A stretch of 17,963 nucleotides of DNA from Deltaproteobacteria bacterium. GTDB taxonomy: Bacteria > Desulfobacterota > Binatia > DP-6. The stretch spans positions 2,459 through 20,421 of the forward strand of contig VBLD01000109.1 of the NCBI GenBank assembly GCA_005879205.1. The letters run 5' to 3'. Both the position numbers and the translations under genes were made by a program. The notes under the pieces were generated by a model, which was not told the DNA's origin, did not search any database, and worked only from the letters and a program-made list of their open reading frames with translations. Of this stretch, positions 6,599 through 14,658 are shown piece by piece; the first letter of the stretch is position 1, and each line of letters begins with the position of its first letter.

Positions 6599-7606
6599 TC
6601 AGCTCCAGGGAAGGCGCGCCCGCGTCGCCCAGTAGCGCTCGGCGGGCTCGGTGATGCCCTCGAGCAGCGCGCGGGCACCGTCGTCGAGCGCGACGTCGAG
6701 AGCAGCCGTGTGCGACGCGAGCTGCGCGCTCGTGGCGGCGCCCGAGAGCGCCACGTCGACGAACGGATGCGAGAGCACGAAGGCGAGGGCCAGCTGGTCG
6801 ATACTGCAGCTCCGCGCGCCGGCTGCCGCGCGGAGGCCACGCACGAGGCTTTCGTCACCGGGCAGGCGGTTGGCGTCGGTGAGCCTTCCGTTGGCGAAGA
6901 CCTCCTTCGCGATCACGCCGAGGCCCGCATCGTGGGCGCGCGCGAGCGGGCCCGCCAGCGAGGGCTCGAGACAGTTGAAGGTGGCCTGGACGGTGTCGAA
7001 CACCCGCTCGCCGTCGACCTGGGCGGCGAGCGCCAGCTCGAGGGCGCGAGCGGACGCGGATCCGCTGAGCGTCACGCCGGCGGCCCGGTAGGCGCCCTCA
7101 CGCCGACCGGCCACGAGCGCACGCAGAAGGCTCGCGTCCTCGAGGCATCCCGACTCCGCGGTGGCGCTGTGAATCTGGTAGAGGTCCAGATGCGAGCCGA
7201 GGTGGGCCCGGCTCTCGGCGAGCTGCGTCTGGAAATGCGCGCGCGACAGCTCCTTCTCCTCGTGCACCGGGGCATCGAGCGCCCAGTTCGCGGTGTAGCG
7301 GTAGCCCCACTTGCTGCCGATCGTGAGCGAGTCGGGCGGCACGCGGCGCTCGCCGAGCCAGCGAGCGAGGAACTCCTCGGCCCGTCCATAGCTGCGCGCC
7401 GCGTCGACGTAGCGGATGCCCGCGACGCGCGCCCGGTCGAGCAGCTCGGCCGTGCGCCGGTAGAGCGCCTCGGGCGTGCGCATGGCGGGCAGGTCGCGTG
7501 CGCGTCCGAGGTTGATGTACGCCGGGCGCCCGACGGCGGCGAGCCCGAGACCGAGCCGCGACACGACCAGGCCGGAGCCCCCGAGCGTCCGCTCAGGCAG
7601 CGTCAC
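6599..7606 (-). CDS. Aldo/keto reductase
   Basis: 335 aa from GTG 7606. The NAD(P)H-dependent aldo/keto reductase tetrad is complete: Asp68 and Tyr73 in YVDAARSYG, Lys99 in IGSKWGY, His146 in DLYQIHS. The N-terminus (RTLGGSGLVVSRLGLGLAA) is typical of this superfamily. It reduces a carbonyl, but the substrate is not evident; as the last gene of a sugar/lipid operon it may act on a keto-sugar or an aldehyde intermediate. The start overlaps the 3' end of the flippase-like gene by 14 bp, so it belongs to the same minus-strand operon. Its stop lies only 4 bp from the stop of the convergent phosphonate operon. Confidence 0.88.
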   Translation of the reverse strand: MTLPERTLGGSGLVVSRLGLGLAAVGRPAYINLGRARDLPAMRTPEALYRRTAELLDRARVAGIRYVDAARSYGRAEEFLARWLGERRVPPDSLTIGSKWGYRYTANWALDAPVHEEKELSRAHFQTQLAESRAHLGSHLDLYQIHSATAESGCLEDASLLRALVAGRREGAYRAAGVTLSGSASARALELALAAQVDGERVFDTVQATFNCLEPSLAGPLARAHDAGLGVIAKEVFANGRLTDANRLPGDESLVRGLRAAAGARSCSIDQLALAFVLSHPFVDVALSGAATSAQLASHTAALDVALDDGARALLEGITEPAERYWATRARLPWS

Positions 7607-8621
7607 CCGCCTCGATACGCGTGCGACGGCTTGCCGTCCAGCGCGCCAGATACGCGAGGCCGACGCCGTCGAAGGCGAGCTCGCGAGCGCGCTTCAGGAG
7701 CCACAGCGTGACCGCCGCCGGCTCCGGGACGCCGAGGAAGCGACAGAGCGCCACCCCTCCCACCTCCTGCGCCCCGAGGCCGCCGGGGATGACGAGGGCG
7801 ACGGCGCGGATCGGCTGCGCCAGCGCCTCGATGAGGAGCGCATCGCGCAGCCCGACCGGCGTGCCGATGAGCGCCGTCAGGAGCATCACCTCGAAGATGC
7901 CGCCGAGCCAGCCGCAGAGATGCCAGAGGGTCGAGCGCAGGAACGCGCCGCGCTCGATGCGATAGAAGTCCGCCAGCCGCGCGTCGATCCCCTGCGCGCC
8001 GCCCTCGAGCCGGGCGACGAAGCCGGCGCGCGGGACAAGCCGGCGGAGCCACCGCCAGACCGCGAGCGCAGGCCCGCGCCGCTGGAAGCGCACGAGCGTC
8101 AGGCAGAAGGCGATCGCGACCACCATGAGGAGCGCGAGCCACGCGGCACCGAGCGCCTCCTGGTCGAGCCGGTCGAAGAGAGCCGCCAGCCCGAGGAGGA
8201 TGAAGAAGATCTGCGACACCGTGAGCGCGGTCTTGGCGATCACGATCGACGCCACGCCGTCGGCGGCCGAGACGCCCCAGGCGCGCAGCAGGTGCGCCTT
8301 CAGCGGCTCGCCGGTCACGGCCGTCGGGGTGAGGCTGTTCACCGCCTCGCCGGCCATGCGCGCGAGGTAGACGGCGCCGAACGGCACGCGCGCCTGCGCC
8401 GGCAGCGTGCAGCGCCAGCCGAGGGCGTCGAAGGCCGCGATGACGAGGTACGGAAGAAGGATGAAGGGCGTGCCCCAGCCGAGCGCGCCGAGGCGAACCA
8501 GGACCGGCCCGACGCCGGCGTGGTAGAGAAGGAGCGCGAGGAGGAGCCCGCCCGCGAGGACGGCGGCGGCCTTGCCGGCCGACCGACGTTCAGCCGGCTC
8601 GCCCCCCCTGCGTCGCGCCAT
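7593..8621 (-). CDS. HpnL-type / lysylphosphatidylglycerol-synthase-TM flippase-like membrane protein
   Basis: 342 aa with about eight hydrophobic segments. Family features are a basic N-terminus, ARMAGEAVNSLTPTAVTGEP in the middle (the ExxNSLxP signature), and PGGLGAQEVGGVALCRFLG before the last helices. This matches the flippase-like domain family (YbhN, AglD/MprF membrane part) that includes HpnL of hopanoid clusters. The suspected role in such clusters is moving a lipid-linked sugar or lipid across the inner membrane. It overlaps the oxidoreductase 3' end by 32 bp and the reductase start by 14 bp. The N-terminal stretch (MARRRGGEPAERRSAGK) is cytosolic by the positive-inside rule. Whether this is true HpnL or a general sugar-lipid flippase cannot be settled; hpnJ is about 7 kb away. 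Confidence 0.78.
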   Translation of the reverse strand: MARRRGGEPAERRSAGKAAAVLAGGLLLALLLYHAGVGPVLVRLGALGWGTPFILLPYLVIAAFDALGWRCTLPAQARVPFGAVYLARMAGEAVNSLTPTAVTGEPLKAHLLRAWGVSAADGVASIVIAKTALTVSQIFFILLGLAALFDRLDQEALGAAWLALLMVVAIAFCLTLVRFQRRGPALAVWRWLRRLVPRAGFVARLEGGAQGIDARLADFYRIERGAFLRSTLWHLCGWLGGIFEVMLLTALIGTPVGLRDALLIEALAQPIRAVALVIPGGLGAQEVGGVALCRFLGVPEPAAVTLWLLKRARELAFDGVGLAYLARWTASRRTRIEAGDAA

Positions 8622-9150
8622 CGTCCGCCGCCTCTAGCACCTCGACGACGCGCAGGGAACGGGCACCGCTGGTGAGCGGCTCCCGACCGCTCGTGATGCA
8701 GTCCACGAAGTGCGCGGCCGCGAGCCCGAGCGGTTCGGCAGCGGCGGGGATCTCCAGGCGACGCGCCGCGAAATGGCTGACCGGCACGATGGGCGCGGCA
8801 ACGCCCCCGCCGTTGGGAGTGGATCGGTCGACGGCGTAGTCGTAGAGCGTGATACCTCGCTTCTCGAACCGACCCTCGTAGGCGAGCATCCGCCGGCTCC
8901 CGACCACCGTGACGCGCGCGGTCTTCTCGGGATGAAGCCAGCTGAGATAGAGGTGCGCCGAGATCCCGCCCTCGAGCTCGAGATCGCAGACGGCCATGTC
9001 CGCGATGCCGGGCTGCAGGTAGGTGTGCTGGTGCAGCCGGGTGCGGACGACCGGGCGCGGCACGAGGTGGAAAAGGATCGAGAGGTCGTGCGGCGCCGAG
9101 TTCCACCACACGTTCGAGTCGCGCCGGATGCGGCCCATGCCGAGCCGCTC
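8590..9150 (-). pseudogene. Gfo/Idh/MocA oxidoreductase, C-terminal part (downstream of frameshift)
   Basis: This frame continues the protein begun at 9551 after a 1-nt loss near 9150-9152. It reads ERLGMGRIRRDSNVWWNSAPHD, then NVWWNSAPHDLSILFHLV (substrate-domain His-Asp region of the family) and a C-terminal beta-sheet segment ending ...DDGATQGGRAG, 186 aa. With the N-terminal part and one restored base the protein would be about 320 aa, normal for the family. The 3' end overlaps the start of the flippase-like gene by 32 bp. On its own the fragment has no good start; an internal ATG at 9138 would drop the NAD-binding domain. Confidence 0.75.
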
Positions 9151-9551
9151 GCGACCAGCGGATCGTAGAGGAACGTCTCGTCCACGAACAGGATGCGGCC
9201 CTCGTCCTCCGCCGCCCGAACCAGCTCACGTCCGTCCGCGGCCGAGAGCGCCAGCGGCTTCTCCACCCACACGTGCTTGCCGGCCCGGAGAGCGGCGAGC
9301 GCCATCGCGTGATGGGACGACGGCGGCGTGGCGATCGCCACCGCGTCGATGTCGTCGCGGGAGACCAGCTCGGCCAGATCCTCGGTCAGACGAAGCTCTG
9401 GATGCTCTCCGCGGAGCGCCCCGAGCCGCCTGGCGTCGACGTCGCACACGTCGGTGATGCGTGCGTGCGCCAGCTTGCCGAACGTGCGCAGCAGATTCCC
9501 CCCCCAGTACCCGACGCCGACGATCGCTACGTTCACCCGGCTCCTCCCCAT
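9151..9551 (-). pseudogene. Gfo/Idh/MocA oxidoreductase, N-terminal NAD-binding part (frameshifted)
   Basis: From ATG 9551 (TGATG overlap with the glycosyltransferase stop) the first 133 codons give an NAD(P)-binding Rossmann domain: VAIVGVGYWGGN, the TPPSSHHAMALAAL segment, and the catalytic EKP motif E97-K98-P99 in KHVWVEKPLALS, up to ETFLYDPLV. The frame is then lost; read straight on it stops at 8634 with no family similarity. Together with the DegT aminotransferase this resembles the pairs that oxidise C3 of a UDP-sugar and aminate it (GnnA/GnnB, WbpB/WbpE, WlbA/WlbC). I infer a UDP-3-keto-sugar-forming dehydrogenase. The break is a single missing base in GTCGC(G)GAG, so it may be a sequencing error rather than decay. 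Confidence 0.78.
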
Positions 9552-10486
9552 CACACCACCCTCCTCACCCGAAATACCCCCTCTTCCTGGGCCGTGACGA
9601 AACGGTCGAGGTTGTGTCCGATGGCTCGCCCCGTGACTGCCACGCACAGGGTGGCGAGCGCGCCGGCGAGCGCCATGCCGCGCGTCGCGGGACGCACCAG
9701 CGCCGAGACGAGCGCCACGACGCCCACGCCCGCGAGGGCCGCGCCCGTGGTCCCGAGCGCGCGGGCGAGCGCCCGGCTGCGCGGCCGGCGCCGGACCAGG
9801 AGCGGCAGCGCCACCAGGTCGCGGCAGACGATGAAGACGCGCTCGAGGCCGTAGTGGGAGCGCCCGCCACCGCGTGGCCGGTCCTGGACCGGTACCTCGG
9901 CGACGCGCGCCGGATCGACGCCGAGGATCGCGGGCAGGAACCGGTTCATGCCGCGCGGCAGCTGCGCGCCGGCGACGACCTCGCGGCGGTAGACCTTGAG
10001 GCCGCATCCGCAGTCGTACACCGGGACGCCGGTGGCGCGGGCGATGAGCCAGTTGGCGATCCGCGACGGGAGGACCCGGGAGACGAACGCCTCGCGGCGC
10101 TCCACGCGGCGGCCGCTGACGACGTCGAACCCGTCCTCGAGGCGTGCGAGGAGCCGCGGGATGTCGGCGGGGTCGTTCTGCCCGTCGCCGTCGAGCGTGA
10201 CGATCACCGCGCCGCGCGCGTGGGCGAAGCCCGCCGAGAGCGCCGCCGCCTCGCCGAAGTTGCCGTCCAGGTCGACGATGCGGAGGTGAGGGTCGGCGGC
10301 GGCCAGTGCCTCGAGCCGCCGGAGCGTCCGGTCGCGGCTCCCGTCGTTGACGAAGACGATCTCGTACGATCGCGCGAGATCGGAGGCGATCCGCCCGAGC
10401 TCGGCGTGCAGCGGCGCGACGTTGTCCTCTTCGTTGTAGACCGGGACGACCAGCGACAGCGCTGGAGCCGGTCCGTCGCCGCTCAT
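9551..10486 (-). CDS. Family 2 glycosyltransferase, ArnC/dolichyl-phosphate sugar synthase-like
   Basis: 311 aa from ATG 10486, overlapping the aminotransferase stop by 4 nt. It has a GT-A fold: LSLVVPVYNEEDN at the start, VNDGSRDRT (Asp48), GNFGEAAALSAGFAHARG, and the metal-binding region LDGDGQNDPADIP (98-110). A GGGRSHYGL-like segment follows, as in polyprenyl-phosphate glycosyltransferases, and then two C-terminal hydrophobic helices. Such enzymes load a sugar from a UDP or dTDP donor onto undecaprenyl phosphate on the cytosolic face. In this operon the sugar is probably the amino sugar made by the neighbouring aminotransferase and oxidoreductase, and the ArnT-like protein encoded divergently would be the user. 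Intact. Confidence 0.86.
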   Translation of the reverse strand: MSGDGPAPALSLVVPVYNEEDNVAPLHAELGRIASDLARSYEIVFVNDGSRDRTLRRLEALAAADPHLRIVDLDGNFGEAAALSAGFAHARGAVIVTLDGDGQNDPADIPRLLARLEDGFDVVSGRRVERREAFVSRVLPSRIANWLIARATGVPVYDCGCGLKVYRREVVAGAQLPRGMNRFLPAILGVDPARVAEVPVQDRPRGGGRSHYGLERVFIVCRDLVALPLLVRRRPRSRALARALGTTGAALAGVGVVALVSALVRPATRGMALAGALATLCVAVTGRAIGHNLDRFVTAQEEGVFRVRRVV

Positions 10487-11613
10487 CTGCGGAAGAAGCT
10501 CCTCACCCCATCTGCCACGCGCTCGACCTCCTCGTCGGTCAGCTCGGCGTGGACCGGTAAGGAGAGGATCTCGCGTGCCGCCTGCTCCGCCCGGGGCAGC
10601 ACGAGCCCGTCGCCGAACGTCCGGCGCCAGGCAGGCTGGCGATGGATGGGGACGGGATAGTGGATGCCCGTCTCGATGTCGCGCTCGGCCAGATAGGGCC
10701 GCAGGATGTCCCGCTGGGGCGTGCGGATCACGTACTGATGATGGACGGCGCTGCGCGACGGGTCCTCGGGCGGCGTCACCACGAGCTCGCGCAGCCGCTC
10801 GGTGTAGTAGGTGGCGATCTCCGCGCGGCGGCGGTTCCGGGCGTCGAGCACGCGGAGCTTGACGCGCAGCATGGCCGCCTGCAGCTCGTCGAGACGGCTG
10901 TTGGTGCCGAAGAACTCGTGCTCGTTCTTCTTCGCCTGGCCGTGGGTGCCGAGCAGCCGGACGCGCTCGGCGAGCTCGCCGTCGTCGGTGGCGACCAGGC
11001 CGGCGTCGCCGTAGGCGGCGAGGTTCTTCACCACCCCGAGGCTGAAGGCACCGGCGGCCCCGAACGAGCCGACGCGCCGCCCGTCCAGCGTCGCGCCGTG
11101 GGCGTGGGAGCAGTCCTCGATCACCGCGAGCCGGTGCTCGCGGGCGAAGGCGAGCAGCGGTCGCAGGTCGACGGGAAGCCCGTAGAGGTGGACCACGAGG
11201 AGGCCGCGGGTGCGTGGCGAGCGCCGCGCGGCCACGTCCTCCGGATCGGGCCCGAGGTCGTCGAGCCGGATGTCGACCGGGACCGGCCGGGCGCCGACCC
11301 GCTGGAGCGCCTCGACCGCTGCGACGAATGCGTTGGCCTGGATGAGGACCTCGTCGCCGGGGCCGATGCCCGCCGCGGCGACGGCGAGCCAGAGCGCGTC
11401 GGTGCCCGAGGCCACGCCGCGCACGTGGCGAACCCCGAGGTACGCGGCCATCTCGGCCTCGAACGCCCGCACCTCCTCGCCGCCGATGAGCTGCATCCGC
11501 CCGAGGACCCGCTCGAACGCCGCGAGCAGCTCGTCGCGGCAGGCGTAGTACTCCCGCCGCAAGTCCAACAGCGGGACGCGCGTCCGCACCTCGGTCCTGG
11601 CCAGGGCCTCCAT
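10483..11613 (-). CDS. DegT/DnrJ/EryC1/StrS sugar aminotransferase (PLP)
   Basis: 376 aa from ATG 11613 (a GTG lies directly before it at 11616). It starts with the family's VPLLDLRREY, then SGTDALWLAVAAAGIGPGDEV, FVAAVEAL, and the PLP sites VIEDCSHAHGA (Asp167) and K196 in LGVVKNLAAYGDAG; the C-terminal HYPVPIH and RAEQAAREILSLP are also standard. These enzymes aminate a keto-sugar nucleotide with glutamate as donor. The EDC-AHGA and KNL-GD pattern is that of the 3-keto-sugar group (QdtB/FdtB/WbpE/GnnB), which agrees with the C3-type oxidoreductase two genes downstream. I infer a UDP- or dTDP-3-amino sugar product. It is the first gene of the minus-strand operon. No clear ribosome site is seen. 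Confidence 0.87.
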   Translation of the reverse strand: MEALARTEVRTRVPLLDLRREYYACRDELLAAFERVLGRMQLIGGEEVRAFEAEMAAYLGVRHVRGVASGTDALWLAVAAAGIGPGDEVLIQANAFVAAVEALQRVGARPVPVDIRLDDLGPDPEDVAARRSPRTRGLLVVHLYGLPVDLRPLLAFAREHRLAVIEDCSHAHGATLDGRRVGSFGAAGAFSLGVVKNLAAYGDAGLVATDDGELAERVRLLGTHGQAKKNEHEFFGTNSRLDELQAAMLRVKLRVLDARNRRRAEIATYYTERLRELVVTPPEDPSRSAVHHQYVIRTPQRDILRPYLAERDIETGIHYPVPIHRQPAWRRTFGDGLVLPRAEQAAREILSLPVHAELTDEEVERVADGVRSFFRR

Positions 11614-11717
11614 CACGGGCGTTAGCTAAATTACCGGCATGGTTTAACGGTCGCGGGGGCCTCGCGCAAGCCGGGTGAAGCGTTGACTTTTGCCGGCCGA
11701 TCACAGAAGGAGCCGCC
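11614..11717. promoter_or_regulatory. Divergent intergenic region between aminotransferase and GT83 genes
   Basis: About 100 bp separate two gene starts facing apart, so at least two promoters should lie here. It holds the most AT-rich patch nearby (GTTAGCTAAATTACC). A TTGACT at 11683-11688 could be a -35 for the plus gene, but no convincing -10 follows. AGAAGGAG at 11705-11712 is a strong ribosome site 5 nt before GTG 11718. I cannot define the promoters further. Confidence 0.4.
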
Positions 11718-13022
11718 GTGGAGGCGCGTGCGCAGGCGGTTGCGGATTGTGCTACCGGTGTGTCCGCTCCCGCTCCCCGCGCCGTGGCCGCCGCGGGGTG
11801 GGCGGTCGCGCTCGCCGTGGCGGCAAGCGTGCTCGTGGCGCTCCGCCTCGACCGGCCGCCCTTCTTCGACAACGAGGGACGCTACGCGGAGGTCGCGCGC
11901 GAGATGGTCGTGCTCGGCGACTACGCGACGCCCCATCTCGACTTCGCGCTGTTCCTGAACAAGCCGCCGCTCGTCTACTGGCTCGCGGCGCTTCTCTTTC
12001 GCGTCACCGGGCCGAGCGAGTGGGCTCGCCTGGTGTCGGTCGCCGCCGGTGCGGTCACACTGTTCGCGACCTGCCGGCTGGGTGCGCTCCTCTACGGGGA
12101 GGCGGCCGGCCTGGTCGCCGGCCTGGCGCTCGCCACGAGCCTCGGCTTCGTGCTCGAGGCTCGCACGTTGCGGCCCGACATGCTGCTCACCGCCGCGGTG
12201 GTGGTCGCGCTCTGGTGCTGGCGGCGCGCCGTCGCGGCCGACGGGCGCCGCGGGTGGTGGCTCGCGGGGATGTACGCGGCGCTCGGCACGGGCGTGCTGA
12301 CGAAGGGGCTCGTGCCGATCGTGGTCTTCGGCATCCCGGTGACGCTCGTCACCCTGCGTGACGAGGGGTGGCGGGGGTTCGGACGGCTCCGGCCCGGGCT
12401 CGGCGTCGCCGCCCTGGCGGTGCTCGTCCTGCCCTGGCACGTGCTCGCCGCGGTCCGCCATCCGGGGTTCGCGTGGGACTACGTCGTGAATCAGCATCTG
12501 CTTTTCTTCCTCGACCGCAAGCTGCCGCGCGACTCCTCGGGCGACCCGCTCGCCTTCTTCTGGGCCGCTTACGCCGGGCGGGCGGCTCCGTGGATTCTCC
12601 TCGGCCCTCTCACCCTCGCCGAAGCTATGCGCGGGGCCCGCGGGGAGACAACCGGCGCGCCGCGCGAGACCGCTCTGGTGTGGGCCTGGGCGGCCGGGCT
12701 GCTTCTCTTCTTCTCGTGTGCGCCGTCCCGTCTCGAGCATTACGGCATGCCGGCGCTGCCCGCGGCGGCGCTGCTCGCCGCACGCGTCTGGCAGCGAGCG
12801 CGGGCGGGTGCCCTCGGGGCGCAGGCGTGGACGGTCCTGGTCGGGGTCGGGGTGGCGGTCGTCGTGGCGGGCGCCGTCGGCCTCGTCGTCGGCCGTCGGC
12901 TGCTCGGCGAGGTGTACTGGATCGCGCAGGCGCCGGAGCTGTCGGGCCTCATGTGGCTGGCTGGTGTGCTCATGGTCGCCGCCGGCATCGGCATCGCGCT
13001 GGCGGCGAGCCGGGCGTGCTAG
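11718..13022 (+). CDS. GT83 ArnT-like glycosyltransferase (membrane part; frameshift near C-terminus)
   Basis: 434 aa from GTG 11718 (AGAAGGAG 5 nt upstream). After a basic/Ala-rich leader comes a multi-spanning membrane protein. The first periplasmic loop carries the ArnT/PMT signature: FFDNEGRYAEVAREMVVLGD (D51, E53), then LFLNKPPLVYWLAALL. Further family stretches are ARTLRPDMLLTAA, TKGLVPIVVFGIP and LPWHVLAAVRHP. ArnT-type enzymes take an aminosugar from undecaprenyl phosphate on the periplasmic side and attach it to lipid A or another lipid. The frame ends at TAG 13020-13022, and the soluble C-terminal domain continues in another frame, so the gene has lost one base near 13010-13016. It is divergent from the aminosugar operon and probably its partner. 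Target lipid unknown. Confidence 0.8.
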   Translation: MEARAQAVADCATGVSAPAPRAVAAAGWAVALAVAASVLVALRLDRPPFFDNEGRYAEVAREMVVLGDYATPHLDFALFLNKPPLVYWLAALLFRVTGPSEWARLVSVAAGAVTLFATCRLGALLYGEAAGLVAGLALATSLGFVLEARTLRPDMLLTAAVVVALWCWRRAVAADGRRGWWLAGMYAALGTGVLTKGLVPIVVFGIPVTLVTLRDEGWRGFGRLRPGLGVAALAVLVLPWHVLAAVRHPGFAWDYVVNQHLLFFLDRKLPRDSSGDPLAFFWAAYAGRAAPWILLGPLTLAEAMRGARGETTGAPRETALVWAWAAGLLLFFSCAPSRLEHYGMPALPAAALLAARVWQRARAGALGAQAWTVLVGVGVAVVVAGAVGLVVGRRLLGEVYWIAQAPELSGLMWLAGVLMVAAGIGIALAASRAC

Positions 13023-13450
13023 CGGCGACCGGCGCCGCCGGCGCAGCCGTCGTGGTCCGTGCCGAGGTGGTGGTCGGGCCGCTGTTCTCCTGGCAACCGG
13101 TGGCTGCGGCGCTCGCCACGACGCCGGCCGGGACGGACGTCGTGTTCGAGGCGCCGGAGGAGTACCAGATCGTGGGCGGGCTCGCCTTCTACGCCCGCCG
13201 CCGCATCACGCTGCTCGAGCCGCCCGGCTTCGTCCCGCCCACCTATCTCGCCGGCCAGACCGACGACATGTTCGTGTCGCGCACCGAGCTCGCGCGTCGC
13301 TGGAGCTCGGGCCGGCCGGTCGCGCTGGTGAGCGACCCCCAACGCCGGCGCGACGACCCGACCGGCCTCGCGCCTGGCCCGTTCCACGTGCTCGCCCGCT
13401 TCGGTGACCGATGGGTGGTGACGAACTTCCCCGTTCCCGGCGCGCCCTGA
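13016..13450 (+). pseudogene. C-terminal soluble domain of the GT83 protein, out of frame
   Basis: 144 codons in the +1-shifted frame relative to the upstream gene, beginning around GTG 13016 and ending TGA 13448-13450. The text EEYQIVGGLAFYARRRITLL and WVVTNFPV is what C-terminal periplasmic domains of ArnT/PMT-like enzymes look like. Rejoining with one added base gives about 577 aa, near the usual ArnT length of about 550. A separately translated small protein starting at GTG 13016 (GTGCTAG overlap with the upstream stop) is possible but less likely. The last 40 bp overlap the start of the outer-membrane gene. Confidence 0.65.
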
Positions 13451-14658
13451 ACGCGCTCGCCCTCGGGGTGGCGCTTCTTGCCCCACGGGCCGTTCACTCC
13501 GCCACCAGCTTCATCCCGATTCCGGAGATCATCACCGATCCGAACGAAGGGAACACGGGGGGCCTGCTCGGCGTCGTCCTCTTCCTCGACGAGAAGGACG
13601 AGATCCGCTACATGCTCGCGCCCGACGTCCGCTACAACCGCACGAAGGGCGTTTTCCCAACCTTCCGCTTCTTCGCCTATCCGACGCCGCAGCGGCGCTG
13701 GTCCGTCCTGGTCGGCAAGTCGACCACCAAGGACGAGGACTACGAGCTCGAGTTCTCGGACCGCGGATACTGGGAAGGTCGCGCCTTCGTGCGCGCGGCG
13801 TTCGTGCACGAACGGGATTCGACGGATCGGTTCTTCGGCTTCGGGAACGATACGCGGTCCGAGGCCACGCGTTTGCCCGAGCGCGGTCCGTTCGGCGGCG
13901 AGACGAACTACACCGGCCGCAACACCGAGGCGCAGGCAACGCCCGGCGTGTGGCTGCTGCCGAGCGTCAATCTGTCGTACCGCATGCGCATTCGCCGTTT
14001 CGACGTGGAGCCCGGCCAGGTGCGGCACGTCGCGTTCATCGGCTCGCGGTACCCGCAGGCGTTCGCCCGCGCGAACGACCCCGGGGTCTACTGGGCCCAC
14101 CAGGCGGCCCTCACCTACGACAGTCGCGACTCGTTCGACATCCCGACGCACGGGGCGCTCGCCCTCGGATACCTCGAGATGGCGGATCGTCGGCTCGGCA
14201 GCCCGACCTCGTTCGTCAAGTTCGGCGGCGAGTGGCGCGACTTCATCCCGCTCCGCAAGGGCAACCCGATCCTCGCGCTCCACGTGCTCGCCGACTATAC
14301 GAGCGGCGACCTCCGCACGCCGTTCTGGGAGCAGAGCTCGCTCGGTGGCCGGCGAACCCTCCGGGGTTTCGGGAGCGATCGCTTCATCGACTTCAACCGC
14401 TCACTCGGAGCCACCGAACTCCGCACCCGGGTCTGGCAGCGCAAGATGTTCGGCGTGAACGCGGAGCTCGAGCTGGCCCCGTTTCTCGAGGCGGGCCAGG
14501 TGTTCCGGCGGGTGACCGACTCGCCGGTCTCGGACCTGCACGTGGTCTACGGTCTCGGCTTTCGCGGCGTGGTGCGGCCACAGATCGTGGGCTTCGTCGA
14601 CGTCGGCCGCGGCAATGAGGGCACGGCGATCTTCACCGGCATCGACTACCCGTTCTGA
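13411..14658 (+). CDS. Omp85/BamA-like (D15 surface antigen) outer-membrane beta-barrel protein
   Basis: 415 aa. The N-terminus is a signal peptide: basic RSRR, hydrophobic ALNALALGVALLAP, probable cleavage around residues 30-31 (AVHS-A). The mature start has PEIITDPNEGNTGG. The rest is alternating aromatic/polar beta strands such as FPTFRFFAYPTPQRRWSV and YWAHQAALTYDSRDSF. Residues 311-319 (LGGRRTLRG) followed by FGSDRF match the conserved Omp85 barrel lock motif, and the chain ends in a terminal aromatic residue (IDYPF), the usual outer-membrane insertion signal. It has no room for POTRA domains, so it is a barrel-only member whose cargo is unknown. Placed among glycolipid genes it may serve surface lipid or protein export, which is only inference. 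The start lies inside the end of the GT83 C-terminal frame. Confidence 0.82.
   Translation: MGGDELPRSRRALNALALGVALLAPRAVHSATSFIPIPEIITDPNEGNTGGLLGVVLFLDEKDEIRYMLAPDVRYNRTKGVFPTFRFFAYPTPQRRWSVLVGKSTTKDEDYELEFSDRGYWEGRAFVRAAFVHERDSTDRFFGFGNDTRSEATRLPERGPFGGETNYTGRNTEAQATPGVWLLPSVNLSYRMRIRRFDVEPGQVRHVAFIGSRYPQAFARANDPGVYWAHQAALTYDSRDSFDIPTHGALALGYLEMADRRLGSPTSFVKFGGEWRDFIPLRKGNPILALHVLADYTSGDLRTPFWEQSSLGGRRTLRGFGSDRFIDFNRSLGATELRTRVWQRKMFGVNAELELAPFLEAGQVFRRVTDSPVSDLHVVYGLGFRGVVRPQIVGFVDVGRGNEGTAIFTGIDYPF

Noticed and set aside
7476..8675. 399-codon plus-strand frame opposite the flippase-like and reductase genes
   Set aside because: Low-complexity charged composition (runs of Arg, Glu, Ala) and no ribosome site; the minus strand has well-defined families.
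8634..10007. 457-codon minus frame across the glycosyltransferase and oxidoreductase
   Set aside because: Only its middle part (9151-9551) is a real protein; the first part is an out-of-frame reading of the glycosyltransferase and the end is after the frameshift.
11631..12740. 369-codon minus frame opposite the ArnT-like gene
   Set aside because: Charged low-complexity antisense sequence; the plus strand carries the GT83 motifs and a strong ribosome site.
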